The notes under the pieces were generated by a model. The model searched no databases and was not told the DNA's origin. It worked only from the letters and a program-made list of their open reading frames with translations. The position numbers were made by a program, and so were the translations under genes. Shown one piece after another: positions 8,098-17,521 of a stretch of 64,000 nt of DNA (the stretch's first letter is position 1; each line of letters begins with the position of its first letter). Origin of the DNA: Phycisphaeraceae bacterium (GTDB lineage Bacteria; Planctomycetota; Phycisphaerae; Phycisphaerales; Phycisphaeraceae); NCBI GenBank assembly GCA_028284155.1, contig JANQSF010000134.1, positions 124,001 to 188,000 on the forward strand, given 5' to 3'.

Positions 8098-9350
8098 AAG
8101 ACAACGCAGACATCGTGATCGTCGGCGGCGGCATCTGGGGCCTGAGCACGGCGTACCACGTGGCCCGCACCGGCAAGGCCGGCCGAATCGTTGTGCTCGA
8201 ACGCAACGACGAACTGGCTGACGAAACGACACGACAGGCGGCCGGCCAGATCGGTCAACTGCGCTCACACCCGGTCATGGCCCGCGCGGTCGGCTACACA
8301 CTTGACCTGCTGACGCGATTCAAGGACGAAACCGGACACGACCCCGGCATCCGCACGACCGGCAGCCTGCACCTGGCCTTGAACGAACGACGTATGGCCG
8401 CGTTCGAAGCGCAGATCGACGCAGCGCGGGCACACAACATCGACATCGAGGTGGCCGACGACGCGCTGATCCACCGCGTCGCGCCGTCGATCGACACATC
8501 GCAACTCACCGGCGCGATCTTCGTGCACGGCGACGGGTATGTCGACGCCCGGCAGACGGCGCTGGCGTTCGCAGCCGCCGCGCGCGACCTGGGGGTAGAC
8601 GTCCGCACGGGTCAGCATGTGAATGGCCTGACCTTCGATGCGGACGGGCGCACGGCCGGTGTAACGACCGACGAAGGGTCGATCGACGCCAACCATGTGG
8701 TCATCACCGCCGGCCCGTGGACGCCGCTGCTGGCCGAGGCCGCGGGCTTCACGCCGCCCTCGCACGGCATCCGTTTGCAACAAGCCCGCACCGCGCCCGA
8801 CCCGGCGATGCCCGATGATCACCCCGTCGTCCGCATCCCGGATCACAGTTGCTACCTGCGGCCTGAACACGGCGGCTACCTGTTCGGCTACTTCGACCCC
8901 GAACCGACCGCGCTCGACCCGCGCGGGCTGTCCGCCGACTTCCGCACGTCGGACATCGCTCCGCCGATCGACATCGTCGAGGAATCACGACGACTGCTTG
9001 GGCCGATCATGCCGCCGGTCGCGTCGCTGCCGATCGACGAATACCGGCAGGGCATGGTCACCTGCACGCCCGACGGGTGGTACGTGCTCGGCCCGGTCCC
9101 GAACCGCGGCGGCCTGTGGGTCGCGACGGCGTGCGCGGCGATGGGCATCGCCGGGTCGGGCGCGGTCGGCAACTGGCTCGCCCAATGGATGACGACCGGT
9201 GACCCGGGCGACGACCTGTCGATGATGGTGCCCGACCGGTTCGGAACAATCAACGACGCGGACGCACTACGCGAAGCGTGTCGGCAGACGTGCGCGAGTT
9301 ATTACAGCCTCGACGGAGGGGCGACGTATAGCGTGGGGGCGCGAACATGA
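8094..9350 (+). CDS. FAD-dependent oxidoreductase, glycine/sarcosine oxidase (DAO) family
   Basis: A 418-residue cytoplasmic flavoenzyme. The dinucleotide-binding motif is at residues 7-14 (VGGGIWGL) followed by STAYHVA, with the FAD-ribose acidic residue Glu at the end of strand 2 (VVLERND). The DAO-type C-terminus is present (GLWVATACAAMGIAGSGA). Family members oxidise amines with release of H2O2 or via an electron acceptor. Start codon overlaps the stop of the DUF5690 gene and phnA follows after 131 bases, so the natural substrate is probably an aminophosphonate, for example an N-alkylated 2-aminoethylphosphonate converted to phosphonoacetaldehyde, feeding PhnY directly. Such flavoenzymes have been reported in PhnWAY-type clusters; the assignment here is by context only. 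Confidence 0.75.
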   Translation: MKDNADIVIVGGGIWGLSTAYHVARTGKAGRIVVLERNDELADETTRQAAGQIGQLRSHPVMARAVGYTLDLLTRFKDETGHDPGIRTTGSLHLALNERRMAAFEAQIDAARAHNIDIEVADDALIHRVAPSIDTSQLTGAIFVHGDGYVDARQTALAFAAAARDLGVDVRTGQHVNGLTFDADGRTAGVTTDEGSIDANHVVITAGPWTPLLAEAAGFTPPSHGIRLQQARTAPDPAMPDDHPVVRIPDHSCYLRPEHGGYLFGYFDPEPTALDPRGLSADFRTSDIAPPIDIVEESRRLLGPIMPPVASLPIDEYRQGMVTCTPDGWYVLGPVPNRGGLWVATACAAMGIAGSGAVGNWLAQWMTTGDPGDDLSMMVPDRFGTINDADALREACRQTCASYYSLDGGATYSVGART

Positions 9351-9375
9351 CGACCGACAACAACATCGCCCCCAA

Positions 9376-9450
9376 CTCGTAATCGTCTTCGTAATCGGCA
9401 ACCTCACCGAGTCGATTACGATTACGAGTACGAAGACGATTACGATTGCC
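9376..9450. repeat. Imperfect palindromic repeat built of CGTAATCG/CGATTACG units
   Basis: The left half reads CTCGTAATCGTCTTCGTAAT and the right half contains TACGAAGACGATTACGATT, its inverse. The AT content is far above that of the flanking genes. It fills most of the gap between the flavoenzyme gene and phnA and could fold in the transcript. Confidence 0.7.
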
Positions 9451-9481
9451 ACAAGTAGCGGGACGACATACGGACCACCGA

Positions 9482-10753
9482 ATGCTCGAACTCCAACACA
9501 CCATTGCCTCGACCCCGTTCACGATCAACGGCCGGGACTACCACCCGCCCGCTCGGCCGATCGTCGCGATCTGTGTCGACGGCTGCGCGGACGAATACCT
9601 CAATACCGCGATTGCGCACGGCCGAATGCCGAACGTCGTGAAGATGAGCGTGCAAGGCTACCGCGGCGTCGTGCGCGGGGCGCTGCCGTCGTTCACCAAC
9701 GTCAACAACTGCGCGATCGTGACCGGCCTGCCCCCGCGCCAGACGGGCATCGGCGGCAATTACATCATCGACCCGCAATCCGGTGACGAGGTGATGACCA
9801 ACTCGAGCCGGTTCCTGAAACCGGACACGATCCTCGCCGCTGCCGAGCGGACCGGCCGAAAGGTCGCAATGGTCACCGCCAAGGACAAGCTGCGCGAGTT
9901 GCTGGCCAAGGGGCTTGAGACGGGTATCAGCTTCTCAGCCGAGAAGGCCAACCAAGTGACGGCCGAGGTCAACCACATCGCCGATGTCGAGTCGCTGGCA
10001 GGCCCAACGCCGGCGATCTACTCGGGCGAGGCGAGTGTGTACGTCCTGCGTGCGGGTGTCGCGCTGATCGAGCAGGGCTTGGCCGACTTCCTCTATCTTT
10101 CGACCACCGACTACATGCAGCACCGCTACGCGCCCGACGCGCCGGAGGCGATCGACTTCTACGCGGCGCTCGACGAACAAATCGGCCGACTGCTCGCCCT
10201 CGACGCCGTCGTCGCCCTGACGGCCGACCACGGCATGAACGCCAAGTGCGACACCGACGGTCAGCCGAACGTCGTTTACCTGGAAACGGCGTTGAACGAA
10301 CAGTTCGGCGGCGGGTGCCGTGTCATTTGCCCGATCACCGACCCCTATGTCGCGCACCACGGCGCGTTGGGCTCGGCTGTAACCGTCTACCTACCCACAA
10401 ATCTCGATGTGAACGACGTCGCCGCATGGATCCGCGACCTGCCGGGGGTGACCGAGGTGCACGACAAGGCGTCGGCCATGTCGCAACTCGAATTGCCCGG
10501 CGACCATGTGGGCGACCTGTTCGTCCTCGCGGCGCGTCACGCGGTGATCGGCCGAACGCCTGAGCATCACGACCTGTCGCAACTGCACGGCTCGCTGCGG
10601 TCGCACGGCGGGCGGTATGAAGAGCTTGTCCCGCTGATCGTTTCCGAGCCGTTGAGTGACACCTACCGCGCCGTCGCCGCCGGCGACCCGCGCAACTTCG
10701 ACCTGTTTGCGTTTGCATGCAATGCTGCGCGCACCGCTCAAGCCGAATCATGA
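9482..10753 (+). CDS. phnA: Phosphonoacetate hydrolase
   Basis: A 423-residue metalloenzyme of the alkaline phosphatase superfamily that cleaves phosphonoacetate to acetate and phosphate. All expected metal and catalytic positions can be placed: Asp33 (CVDGC), nucleophile Thr72 (SFTNVNN), Asp210 and His214 (TTDYMQH), Asp249-His250 (TADHGMN) and His375 (SHGGRYE). This ordering and spacing match the characterised Pseudomonas enzyme closely. The start MLELQHTIAS at 9482 is preferred over the in-frame start 36 bases earlier, which would lie in the repeat-rich spacer. The stop overlaps the phnY start (ATGA), so the two last oxidation and cleavage steps are translationally coupled. Confidence 0.92.
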   Translation: MLELQHTIASTPFTINGRDYHPPARPIVAICVDGCADEYLNTAIAHGRMPNVVKMSVQGYRGVVRGALPSFTNVNNCAIVTGLPPRQTGIGGNYIIDPQSGDEVMTNSSRFLKPDTILAAAERTGRKVAMVTAKDKLRELLAKGLETGISFSAEKANQVTAEVNHIADVESLAGPTPAIYSGEASVYVLRAGVALIEQGLADFLYLSTTDYMQHRYAPDAPEAIDFYAALDEQIGRLLALDAVVALTADHGMNAKCDTDGQPNVVYLETALNEQFGGGCRVICPITDPYVAHHGALGSAVTVYLPTNLDVNDVAAWIRDLPGVTEVHDKASAMSQLELPGDHVGDLFVLAARHAVIGRTPEHHDLSQLHGSLRSHGGRYEELVPLIVSEPLSDTYRAVAAGDPRNFDLFAFACNAARTAQAES

Positions 10754-12186
10754 CCTCCATCCTGACGACACAACTCGACCTACCTTCGTACGTGTGCGGC
10801 AAGCCGGTGCGCGGCGGCGACGTGCTGGAGGTGCGGTATCCATACGACAACTCGGTTACGGGCACGGTCGCAATGGTCGGCCCAAGTGAGTTGAATCAGG
10901 CGATCGAAACGACATTGGCCGGCGGCGAGCCGTTGACGCGGTTTCAACGATTCGAAGTGCTGGACAAGGCGCGGCGCCTGTTGGCTGAACGGGCCGACGA
11001 ATTCGCGGCGTTGATCCGGCTGGAGTCGGGCCTGTGCGTACGCGAGACGACCTACGAGGTCGGCCGAGCGCAGGACGTATTGCAATTCGCGGCGCACGAG
11101 GCGTTGCGAGACGACGGGCAGGTCTTTTCGTGCGACGTGTCGCCGCAGGGCAAGGCCCGCAAGATCTTCACGCTGCGTGAGCCGTTGCGACTCGTCGCGG
11201 CGATCACGCCGTTCAATCACCCGCTGAATCAGGTCGCGCACAAGGTCGCACCGGCCATCGCCGCGGGTGCGCCAATGCTGCTCAAGCCGTCGGACAAGAC
11301 GCCGTTGTCGGCGATCAAGTTGGCCGAGTTGCTTTACGAGGCCGGCCTGCCGCCATGGATGCTGAGCGTCTTTGTTGGGCCGATCGAGTCGGTCGTCGAG
11401 CCCTTGGTGCGCGACGAACGCGTCGAGCTGGTGTCGTTCACGGGCGGGACGGAAGTGGGCAAACGGATCGCGTCGATCGCCGGCTACAAAAAGGTCTGCC
11501 TCGAACTGGGCGGCAACTCGCCTTTGATCGTGTTGGACGACGCTGACATGGACCTGGCCCAGACGCTCGCAGCCGAGGGGTGTTTCCGCAACAGCGGGCA
11601 GCGGTGCACGGCCGTCAAGCGGCTGCTCGTGCATGAGGCCGTGCTCGACGACCTGACCCGCCGACTCGTCGTGCGAACCGCAGAGTACCCCGTCGGCGAC
11701 CCGGCCGACCCCGACACGCGCATCGGCACGGTGATTAACGAACAGGCCGCGATCGAGTTGGAACGACGCGTACACGCGGCGGTCGAACAGGGCGCACGCG
11801 TCTTGGCCGGCGGGCGACGTGACGGCGCGCAACTCGAACCGACCGTAATCGCCGACGTGCCCCGCGACGCGGAAATGATCTGCAAAGAGTCATTCGGACC
11901 GTTGGCCCCGATCGTGCCCATTCGCGACATCGACGACGCGATCGACGTGGCCAACGCGTCGCCGTTCGGTCTGTCGTGCGGCGTCGTGACCGACAGCCTT
12001 GACGCCACGTTGCGTGTCGTCAAGGGCGTGCGGACCGGGACGGTAAACGTCAATCAAGTGCCCGGCTACCGCATCGAGTCGTCACCGTTCGGCGGCGTGA
12101 AAGACTCGGGACTGGGCGTGAAGGAAGGCGTGATCGAGGCGATGAAATTCATGACGACGGTGAAGACGTTTTCGCTGCCTTGGTGA
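10750..12186 (+). CDS. phnY: Phosphonoacetaldehyde dehydrogenase
   Basis: A 478-residue NAD(P)-dependent aldehyde dehydrogenase. Rossmann and catalytic motifs are intact: Asn156 in ITPFNHPLN, the cofactor loop FTGGTEVGK near 230, general base Glu252 in LELGGNSP and nucleophile Cys286 in NSGQRC. The family alone would allow several aldehydes; placement between phnA and phnW makes phosphonoacetaldehyde the evident substrate, giving phosphonoacetate for PhnA. Start ATG at 10750 overlaps the phnA stop; an in-frame ATG 33 bases earlier lies inside phnA and is not needed. Confidence 0.9.
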   Translation: MTSILTTQLDLPSYVCGKPVRGGDVLEVRYPYDNSVTGTVAMVGPSELNQAIETTLAGGEPLTRFQRFEVLDKARRLLAERADEFAALIRLESGLCVRETTYEVGRAQDVLQFAAHEALRDDGQVFSCDVSPQGKARKIFTLREPLRLVAAITPFNHPLNQVAHKVAPAIAAGAPMLLKPSDKTPLSAIKLAELLYEAGLPPWMLSVFVGPIESVVEPLVRDERVELVSFTGGTEVGKRIASIAGYKKVCLELGGNSPLIVLDDADMDLAQTLAAEGCFRNSGQRCTAVKRLLVHEAVLDDLTRRLVVRTAEYPVGDPADPDTRIGTVINEQAAIELERRVHAAVEQGARVLAGGRRDGAQLEPTVIADVPRDAEMICKESFGPLAPIVPIRDIDDAIDVANASPFGLSCGVVTDSLDATLRVVKGVRTGTVNVNQVPGYRIESSPFGGVKDSGLGVKEGVIEAMKFMTTVKTFSLPW

Positions 12187-12228
12187 GGCGCGCGGTCGCG
12201 GTTGATGCGCGCGCGGACGAGGCCGAGG

Positions 12229-12244
12229 GCGGGGCAAGCCCCGC
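12229..12244. repeat. Perfect 16-base palindrome between phnY and phnW
   Basis: GCGGGGCAAGCCCCGC, flanked by GGCCGAGG and GGCTAAACGGG. It could form a stable hairpin in the mRNA; there is no T run, so it is not a standard terminator. Confidence 0.6.
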
Positions 12245-12281
12245 GGCTAAACGGGTTGGTTGAATACGAAAGGTTGCATTG

Positions 12282-13424
12282 ATGGACGCAGACATTCCAT
12301 ACCTGCTGTTGACGCCCGGCCCGTTGTCGACGTCGCGCACCGTGCGCGAGGCGATGGGCACGGACTATTCGACGTGGGACGTCGATTACAACGAGCGCGT
12401 GCAGCGTGTGCGTCGCCGACTGGTCGCGTTAGTCGTCGGACGCGACGTGCCGCTGAACGACTACACGTCCGTGCTCATGCAGGGCAGCGGGACGTTCGCG
12501 GTCGAGGCGACGGTGGGGTCGGTCGTCCCGCGCGACGGCAAATTGTTGGTCGTCGACAACGGCGCATATGGCGCCCGGATCGCCACGATCGCGCAGCGGC
12601 TCGGCATAGACCACACCGTGGTCAAGCAAAGCGAAACCGAGCCAGCCGACCTGCATCAACTGGACGCGGCCTTGAAGAACGACTCGGCGATCACGCACGT
12701 CGCGATCGTTCATTGCGAGACGACGACGGGTCTGCTCAACCCAGTCGAAGAGGCCGGAGCGATCGTGAGGCGGCACGGCCGAACTTACATCGTCGATGCG
12801 ATGTCGAGCTTCGCGGGCGTTCCGATCACCATGCTCCAACTGCAAGCCGATTACCTGATCGCCTCATCCAACAAGTGCGTACAAGGAACGCCGGGTTTCG
12901 GCTTTGTCATCGCGCGTCGGGCCGAGCTTGAGGCGACGCAAGGGTTTGCCCGCTCGCTGGCGCTCGACCTGTACGACCAGTGGCATGAGATGGAGACGAA
13001 GGGCGGCAAGTGGCGATTCACGTCGCCGACGCACGTCGTGTGCGCCTTCGACCGCGCGTTGGACGAGTTGGACGATGAAGGCGGTGTCGCCGCGCGGCAC
13101 GAGCGGTACGCGAACAATCAACGCCTCCTCGCGGATGGGATGACGTCGCTGGGCTTCCGCCTGCTGATCGACCCGGCGCACCAGTCGCCGATCATCACGT
13201 CGTTTCAGTACCCGGACGACGCGGGTTTCGACTTCCAGACGCTCTACGACAAGATGAAGTCGCGACGGTATGTCATCTATCCGGGCAAGGTCTCGGTCGC
13301 GCCGTGTTTCCGCATCGGAACGATCGGCCACGTCTTCGCCGAGGACATCACGGACCTGGTCCAGCAGGTCGGTGAAGTCATCGAGGAGATGGGCGTCACG
13401 CTGCGCGGCACGGTACCGGTTTGA
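12282..13424 (+). CDS. phnW: 2-aminoethylphosphonate-pyruvate transaminase
   Basis: A 380-residue class V PLP aminotransferase transferring the amino group of 2-aminoethylphosphonate to pyruvate, producing phosphonoacetaldehyde and alanine. The N-terminal LLLTPGPLSTSRTVREAM and SVLMQGSGTFAVEA are PhnW signatures; Asp172 (VDAMSSF) binds the pyridine nitrogen and Lys198 (SSNKCVQG) forms the Schiff base. Length equals that of characterised PhnW. A TTG lies directly before the ATG; the ATG at 12282 has AAAGG 9 bases upstream and is chosen. It is the last gene of the operon and no phnX (phosphonatase) is present, so the PhnW-PhnY-PhnA route is used. Confidence 0.93.
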   Translation: MDADIPYLLLTPGPLSTSRTVREAMGTDYSTWDVDYNERVQRVRRRLVALVVGRDVPLNDYTSVLMQGSGTFAVEATVGSVVPRDGKLLVVDNGAYGARIATIAQRLGIDHTVVKQSETEPADLHQLDAALKNDSAITHVAIVHCETTTGLLNPVEEAGAIVRRHGRTYIVDAMSSFAGVPITMLQLQADYLIASSNKCVQGTPGFGFVIARRAELEATQGFARSLALDLYDQWHEMETKGGKWRFTSPTHVVCAFDRALDELDDEGGVAARHERYANNQRLLADGMTSLGFRLLIDPAHQSPIITSFQYPDDAGFDFQTLYDKMKSRRYVIYPGKVSVAPCFRIGTIGHVFAEDITDLVQQVGEVIEEMGVTLRGTVPV

Positions 13425-13712
13425 CGCGCGGCGGGTTTGAATGCCCTGGCAATCGCCGAGTCCAATCACACAAAGATCTCACACAACACCGCAAGTACGC
13501 GCGTTCCAATGAACCGGCCTGCACTTGACACCAAGAGCCCTGAAGTGAGATTCAGCGTCGCGTTTTGCCTTAAACCAATGATGGTGCGCATCGGGATGCG
13601 CTAAAGGTCAATGAGCATGCGCGTTATCAACTTTACCTGAACAATGCAAAGCAGAGAATACACCAGTACGGATTGGAGGCAAGGTAGCGACCTTCCAAAG
13701 GGGCGTACGGAT

Positions 13713-14612
13713 ATGAACTCGACATTAGGCCGAAGTTGCACAGGCTACACAGACGCGTTGCCCGGCCGATCGTCGCGCGGCGGTTTCACGATCGTCGAAC
13801 TGCTGGTCATCATCTCGATCATCATCCTGCTGATCGCCCTGCTACTGCCGGCGTTGAGCAACGCACGGCGGGTGGCGCGGACAGCGATCTGTAAGAGCAA
13901 CATGCACCAACTGATTGTCGCGGTGGACGCATTTGCCAATGACGATGACGGTTACTTCCCGCCGATGCAGCGTTCGATCGACGGCCACGAAGTCTCGTGG
14001 CGGGCGATTCTGTACGAGTACGTCGCCTTTGACCCCGAGGCGTTCGATTGCCCAGCCGAAGAGTGGCAGCAATACGCCAGCGGCCGAATCAATCAGGCCG
14101 GCGCGTGCACGGGCGCCCCGGACGTCGCCCCCGACGCGGTCGGCCAGGTCCACCCAGCCGAGACGTGCATCCCCTCCGGGATCGGCGCGGTGAACGTGCA
14201 TTGGAATCAGGGCTGGACGCGGTTCCGTCCGCCGTTCGGGCGGTACGACCTGCGTCACACGCAGTACGGTACGAGCCGGGCACCGATCTGCCGCAAAAGC
14301 ATCATCAGTCAGCCCAGCGAGTTCATCATCGTCGGCGATGGCAACTCCAGCTACACAGCCAAGGGGACGTACTACGCCTTCGCTGAGGACGCGTTCTGGA
14401 TCTACAAGCAGTCGGCATTAGGCGCGCCGGGCTACAGCCGCGCCAACGTGCCCGAGATGGGCTTCCTCCCCGAGCGCGGTCTCGAACGCCACGGCGACGA
14501 GTTCGACGCGAATTACGCGATGGGCGATGGCAGCGTTCAGTTGCTCAACGCCGAAGATATCCCCTGCGACACGTCCGCATGCTGGTGGGACGCGCAATCC
14601 GACCCGCATTGA
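13713..14612 (+). CDS. Pseudopilin-like protein with prepilin N-terminal cleavage/methylation motif
   Basis: A 299-residue exported protein. After a basic leader with SSRGG comes FTIVELL, the prepilin peptidase site (G/F cleavage, Glu at +5) and a long hydrophobic helix IISIIILLIALLLPAL. The remainder resembles the DUF1559 group: Cys-containing region after ARTAICKSNM, and a C-terminal RHGDEFDANYAMGDGS that matches the H-X-DG terminal motif. It contains two further Cys pairs. The start at 13713 has AAAGGGG upstream and gives a sensible leader. Planctomycete genomes carry dozens of these; they are thought to be surface or secretion-related minor pseudopilins. It precedes a XylR regulator and ends at a strong terminator. 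Confidence 0.8.
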   Translation: MNSTLGRSCTGYTDALPGRSSRGGFTIVELLVIISIIILLIALLLPALSNARRVARTAICKSNMHQLIVAVDAFANDDDGYFPPMQRSIDGHEVSWRAILYEYVAFDPEAFDCPAEEWQQYASGRINQAGACTGAPDVAPDAVGQVHPAETCIPSGIGAVNVHWNQGWTRFRPPFGRYDLRHTQYGTSRAPICRKSIISQPSEFIIVGDGNSSYTAKGTYYAFAEDAFWIYKQSALGAPGYSRANVPEMGFLPERGLERHGDEFDANYAMGDGSVQLLNAEDIPCDTSACWWDAQSDPH

Positions 14613-14657
14613 CACTCAATCGATTGGAGCCCGTGCCCAATCAAACGGCCACTCAAT

Positions 14658-14691
14658 CGGCCCCGTCGAGGCAACTCGGCGGGGCCGTTTT
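14658..14691 (+). terminator. Rho-independent terminator after the pseudopilin-like gene
   Basis: Stem CGGCCCCG/CGGGGCCG continued by a T-G pair and CGAG/CTCG, closed by a GCAA tetraloop and followed by TTTT. A near-perfect 13-pair stem with a T run 46 bases after the stop codon. Confidence 0.85.
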
Positions 14692-14779
14692 GCTGTATGA
14701 TGATCTCGGAAAGGCGCAAAATACTCGACGAATTGCGCTGGCCGCGTGCGACGCGCTCAACGCATCGAGGTAAACCACC

Positions 14780-15940
14780 ATGTCGAACCGTCCCCGGGTC
14801 GCGCTGCTGGTCGAGACGTCCACGACGTGGGGCGCGGGGATCGTCCGGGGCGTGATGGACTACGCCAACGAGCACGGGCCTTGGCTGATTCACCTGGAGC
14901 CTCGTGGGCGATACGAAAAGCTGACGATCCCCGTCGGCTGGTCGGGCGAAGGCCTTGTCGCTCGGGTCACCTCACAACGGCTGGCCGATCAGATCGCCGA
15001 AGCGGGCGTGCCGGCCGTCAATGTGTCGTGGTACACGATCGGCGACTCGCCCCTGCCACGTTGCACATCGGATGAACGAATGACCGGCCGAATCGCGGCC
15101 GACCACTTTCTCAGCCGGGGGTTCAAGCACTTCGCCTACTGCGGGCCGCTGCACCGACCGGACTACGAAGACGCGGTATGCGACAGCTTCGTCACCGCGC
15201 TGGACGTCGAGGGCTATTCGTGCGACATCTATCGCTGGCGGAACGTCGGATCCGACGGGCGGCAGTGGGACGAGCGGCTGTCGCACCTGTGTGACTGGCT
15301 TGAGTCATTACCGAAGCCGGTCGGTCTGTTGACGTGGAACGCCGTGCGCGGACGGCAAATCACCGAGGCTTGCCGACACGCGGGCATCGGTGTGCCGGAA
15401 CAGGTCGCCGTGCTCGGCGGCGAGCGCGACGAACTCATGAGCGACGCATCCAGCCCGCCGCTCTCGACGATCGACCAGAGTGAATACCGCGTCGGGCAAG
15501 AAGCGGCCAAGTTGTTGGAAAGCCTTATGAAAGGTGACAAACCGCCGCGCAAGCCGATCGTCATCCCGCCTGGCGGTGTGATCGAAAGACAGTCAACCGA
15601 CACGCTGGCTATCGACGACGTGCAGGTCGCGGCCGCGCTGCGCTACATCCACGAGCATGCGCATCAGCCGATCCAGGTCGAAGACGTGCTCGACCACGTG
15701 CCGCTTTCACGCCGCCTGCTTGAACAACGGTTCAAGAAGTTGCTTGATCGTTCCCCCGCCGCGGAGATTCGGCGTGTGCATCTGGAACGCGCCAAACGCC
15801 TGCTGGTCGAAACCGACCTGCCGATCCCGCGCGTGGCCGGAGCGTCGGGCTTCAATCAGCCCGAGGTTTTCACGCGGGCGTTCAGCAAGGCGTTCGGGAT
15901 GCCGCCTTCGACTTATCGCAAGGTCAATCGCGCGCGGTAG
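14780..15940 (+). CDS. XylR-like AraC-family transcriptional regulator with periplasmic-binding-like domain
   Basis: A 386-residue cytoplasmic regulator. Residues 5-275 form a LacI/periplasmic-binding-protein-like sensor domain (RVALLVETSTTWGAGIVRG; VAVLGGERDELMSDASSPPL) and about 285-384 an AraC-type double helix-turn-helix (LSRRLLEQRFKKLLDRSPA; VAGASGFNQPEVFTRAFSKA). This is the architecture of E. coli XylR, which binds a sugar and activates sugar genes. It is a paralogue of the regulator at 21531-22766. The neighbouring genes are a pseudopilin-like protein and a convergent LamG/PEP-CTERM gene, so regulation of a surface carbohydrate-binding system is likely. Ligand unknown. Confidence 0.87.
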   Translation: MSNRPRVALLVETSTTWGAGIVRGVMDYANEHGPWLIHLEPRGRYEKLTIPVGWSGEGLVARVTSQRLADQIAEAGVPAVNVSWYTIGDSPLPRCTSDERMTGRIAADHFLSRGFKHFAYCGPLHRPDYEDAVCDSFVTALDVEGYSCDIYRWRNVGSDGRQWDERLSHLCDWLESLPKPVGLLTWNAVRGRQITEACRHAGIGVPEQVAVLGGERDELMSDASSPPLSTIDQSEYRVGQEAAKLLESLMKGDKPPRKPIVIPPGGVIERQSTDTLAIDDVQVAAALRYIHEHAHQPIQVEDVLDHVPLSRRLLEQRFKKLLDRSPAAEIRRVHLERAKRLLVETDLPIPRVAGASGFNQPEVFTRAFSKAFGMPPSTYRKVNRAR

Positions 15941-16006
15941 AACGCTCCTGGACAATCTCTACCCAGACTGTTTGGCCGACCTGTTGCATGACAGGCGTTC
16001 AATCGC

Positions 16007-17521
16007 TCACCGAACACGACGGCGACGATGCGCCAAGCCAAGCCCGACAAGCGACAGCAAGGCCACGGTCGTCGGCTCGGGCACAGCGGCAGCAGAGATT
16101 GGCCCCAGGCCCTGTGCCGAAGCACCGCCGAGCAGCTCAATCTGACCCGGGTCCAGCACCTCACCCCAAAGCGCGACACTGTTGACCAGCGTATCGACCG
16201 TGTCGCCGGAGTTGTCCGAAAACAGCAGGAACATGCCCTCCAGGGCGATATCGCCATCGATTGCGTTTGTCGCCATGCCGATGAATTGGCCGTCGACGTA
16301 GAGCTTGGTTTCGATACTTCCACCAACCTCTTCGTTCGTGAAAACAAGTCGATACCAGGTGTCCGCAGTGATGCCGGCCGGAACCTGTGCGGCGGTTTCC
16401 AGGTCGATATTGCCGTTGCTGCGCACAAAGAAGTCGACGTCGTCGTTGTTCGCCAGGTTGGTTTCCAAGAGTGAAGCAAAACTGCCAGCGCCTGGGAACG
16501 TCGGGAAGTTGACGTCCATTGCGAGCGTGTAGTTGTTGGTCAGCCCGCCACCGCCGTTGGGGCCGATCGGGTTGGTCGCTTTCAGCGTCTCCGAAGCGTT
16601 CGACGCCGCGGATAGATCCAAGACCTCGGCCGTCACGCCGTCGATCGTCGCGGTGTCGAAGGCCGACGGCGCGATCGTATTGACCAGCGGATCACCACCG
16701 GCGATGTCATTGTCCAGGTTGTTATTGAACTGCCAGGAAGCCGCGGGCGTCGGCACCGTCGGCTGAATGACGACGGCAGAGCCGATCGAGTCGGTCTGCA
16801 AGGCGGCAATCTCCGGGGCTGTCAGCAGTCGACTCCAAAAACCGACCTCGTCGATCTGCAAACCGGAGGTCGCCGAACCGAATCCATACGAACCTGTTCC
16901 GTCGTTCAGAATCCGGAAGTTTGAACTGCCGTCAAAAGACCCCATTGATGTGCTGGGAATCGTTTGATTGGTGATCTGACCGCCGTCGATGTACAGCCTG
17001 GTCGCGCCATCCCGATCGACTGTGAAGATCACGTTCTGCCAGACACCCGGAGCGATAGCGCCGTTGCCGGTATGAATGTCGCTGCGCGACCCGGTATCGG
17101 CCTTCGTATTGAAGTCGATCTCGTCCCCACCGTTGAACGCCAGATTGATGCCCGTGTTGTTCCCACTGGCCCAACTCTTGTTGCTGAAGAACGCGGGGTC
17201 ACTGGAGTACGAGTCGTAACGCAGCCAGAATGAGCCGCTGAAGTCGGTGCCGCTACCAACCGTCGCGGCCACGTCGTCATTGAACAGTACGCTGCCGTCG
17301 CCGTAGCTGGCTGTGCCCGCGGCCTGTCCAAACTTCCCAGCGGCGTACGACACCGTGCCGGTCTCAGTGCCGCCCGTCCCCGCCAGCCCGGCGTTGGCAT
17401 TGCCATCGAGCGGGAGGTGTACCAGCAGGCCGTCCGTCAATGCCCCTTGGGCCGGTGAGCCGGTGAAAACAAGCAACAAGAACGCGCACGCGGTGACGAG
17501 ATTCAGGCTCAGCGTCTTCAT
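16007..17521 (-). CDS. LamG-domain protein with PEP-CTERM sorting signal
   Basis: A 504-residue exported protein. Signal peptide MKTLSLNLVTACAFLLLVFT with cleavage near AQG. Two concanavalin A-like (LamG/Laminin_G_3) domains: about residues 28-235 (LVHLPLDGNANAG, FSGSFWLRYD, LYIDGGQI, IDEVGFWSRLLTAPEIAAL) and about 255-470 (SWQFNNNLDNDIAGG, TWYRLVFTNEEVGGS, KLYVDGQFIG). The C-terminus has the PEP-CTERM signature: VPEPTTVALL, a hydrophobic helix and HRRRRVR, the substrate of exosortase and a cell-surface or exopolysaccharide sorting tag. Probable surface glycan-binding protein. Convergent with the XylR-like gene. Confidence 0.87.
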   Translation of the reverse strand: MKTLSLNLVTACAFLLLVFTGSPAQGALTDGLLVHLPLDGNANAGLAGTGGTETGTVSYAAGKFGQAAGTASYGDGSVLFNDDVAATVGSGTDFSGSFWLRYDSYSSDPAFFSNKSWASGNNTGINLAFNGGDEIDFNTKADTGSRSDIHTGNGAIAPGVWQNVIFTVDRDGATRLYIDGGQITNQTIPSTSMGSFDGSSNFRILNDGTGSYGFGSATSGLQIDEVGFWSRLLTAPEIAALQTDSIGSAVVIQPTVPTPAASWQFNNNLDNDIAGGDPLVNTIAPSAFDTATIDGVTAEVLDLSAASNASETLKATNPIGPNGGGGLTNNYTLAMDVNFPTFPGAGSFASLLETNLANNDDVDFFVRSNGNIDLETAAQVPAGITADTWYRLVFTNEEVGGSIETKLYVDGQFIGMATNAIDGDIALEGMFLLFSDNSGDTVDTLVNSVALWGEVLDPGQIELLGGASAQGLGPISAAAVPEPTTVALLSLVGLGLAHRRRRVR

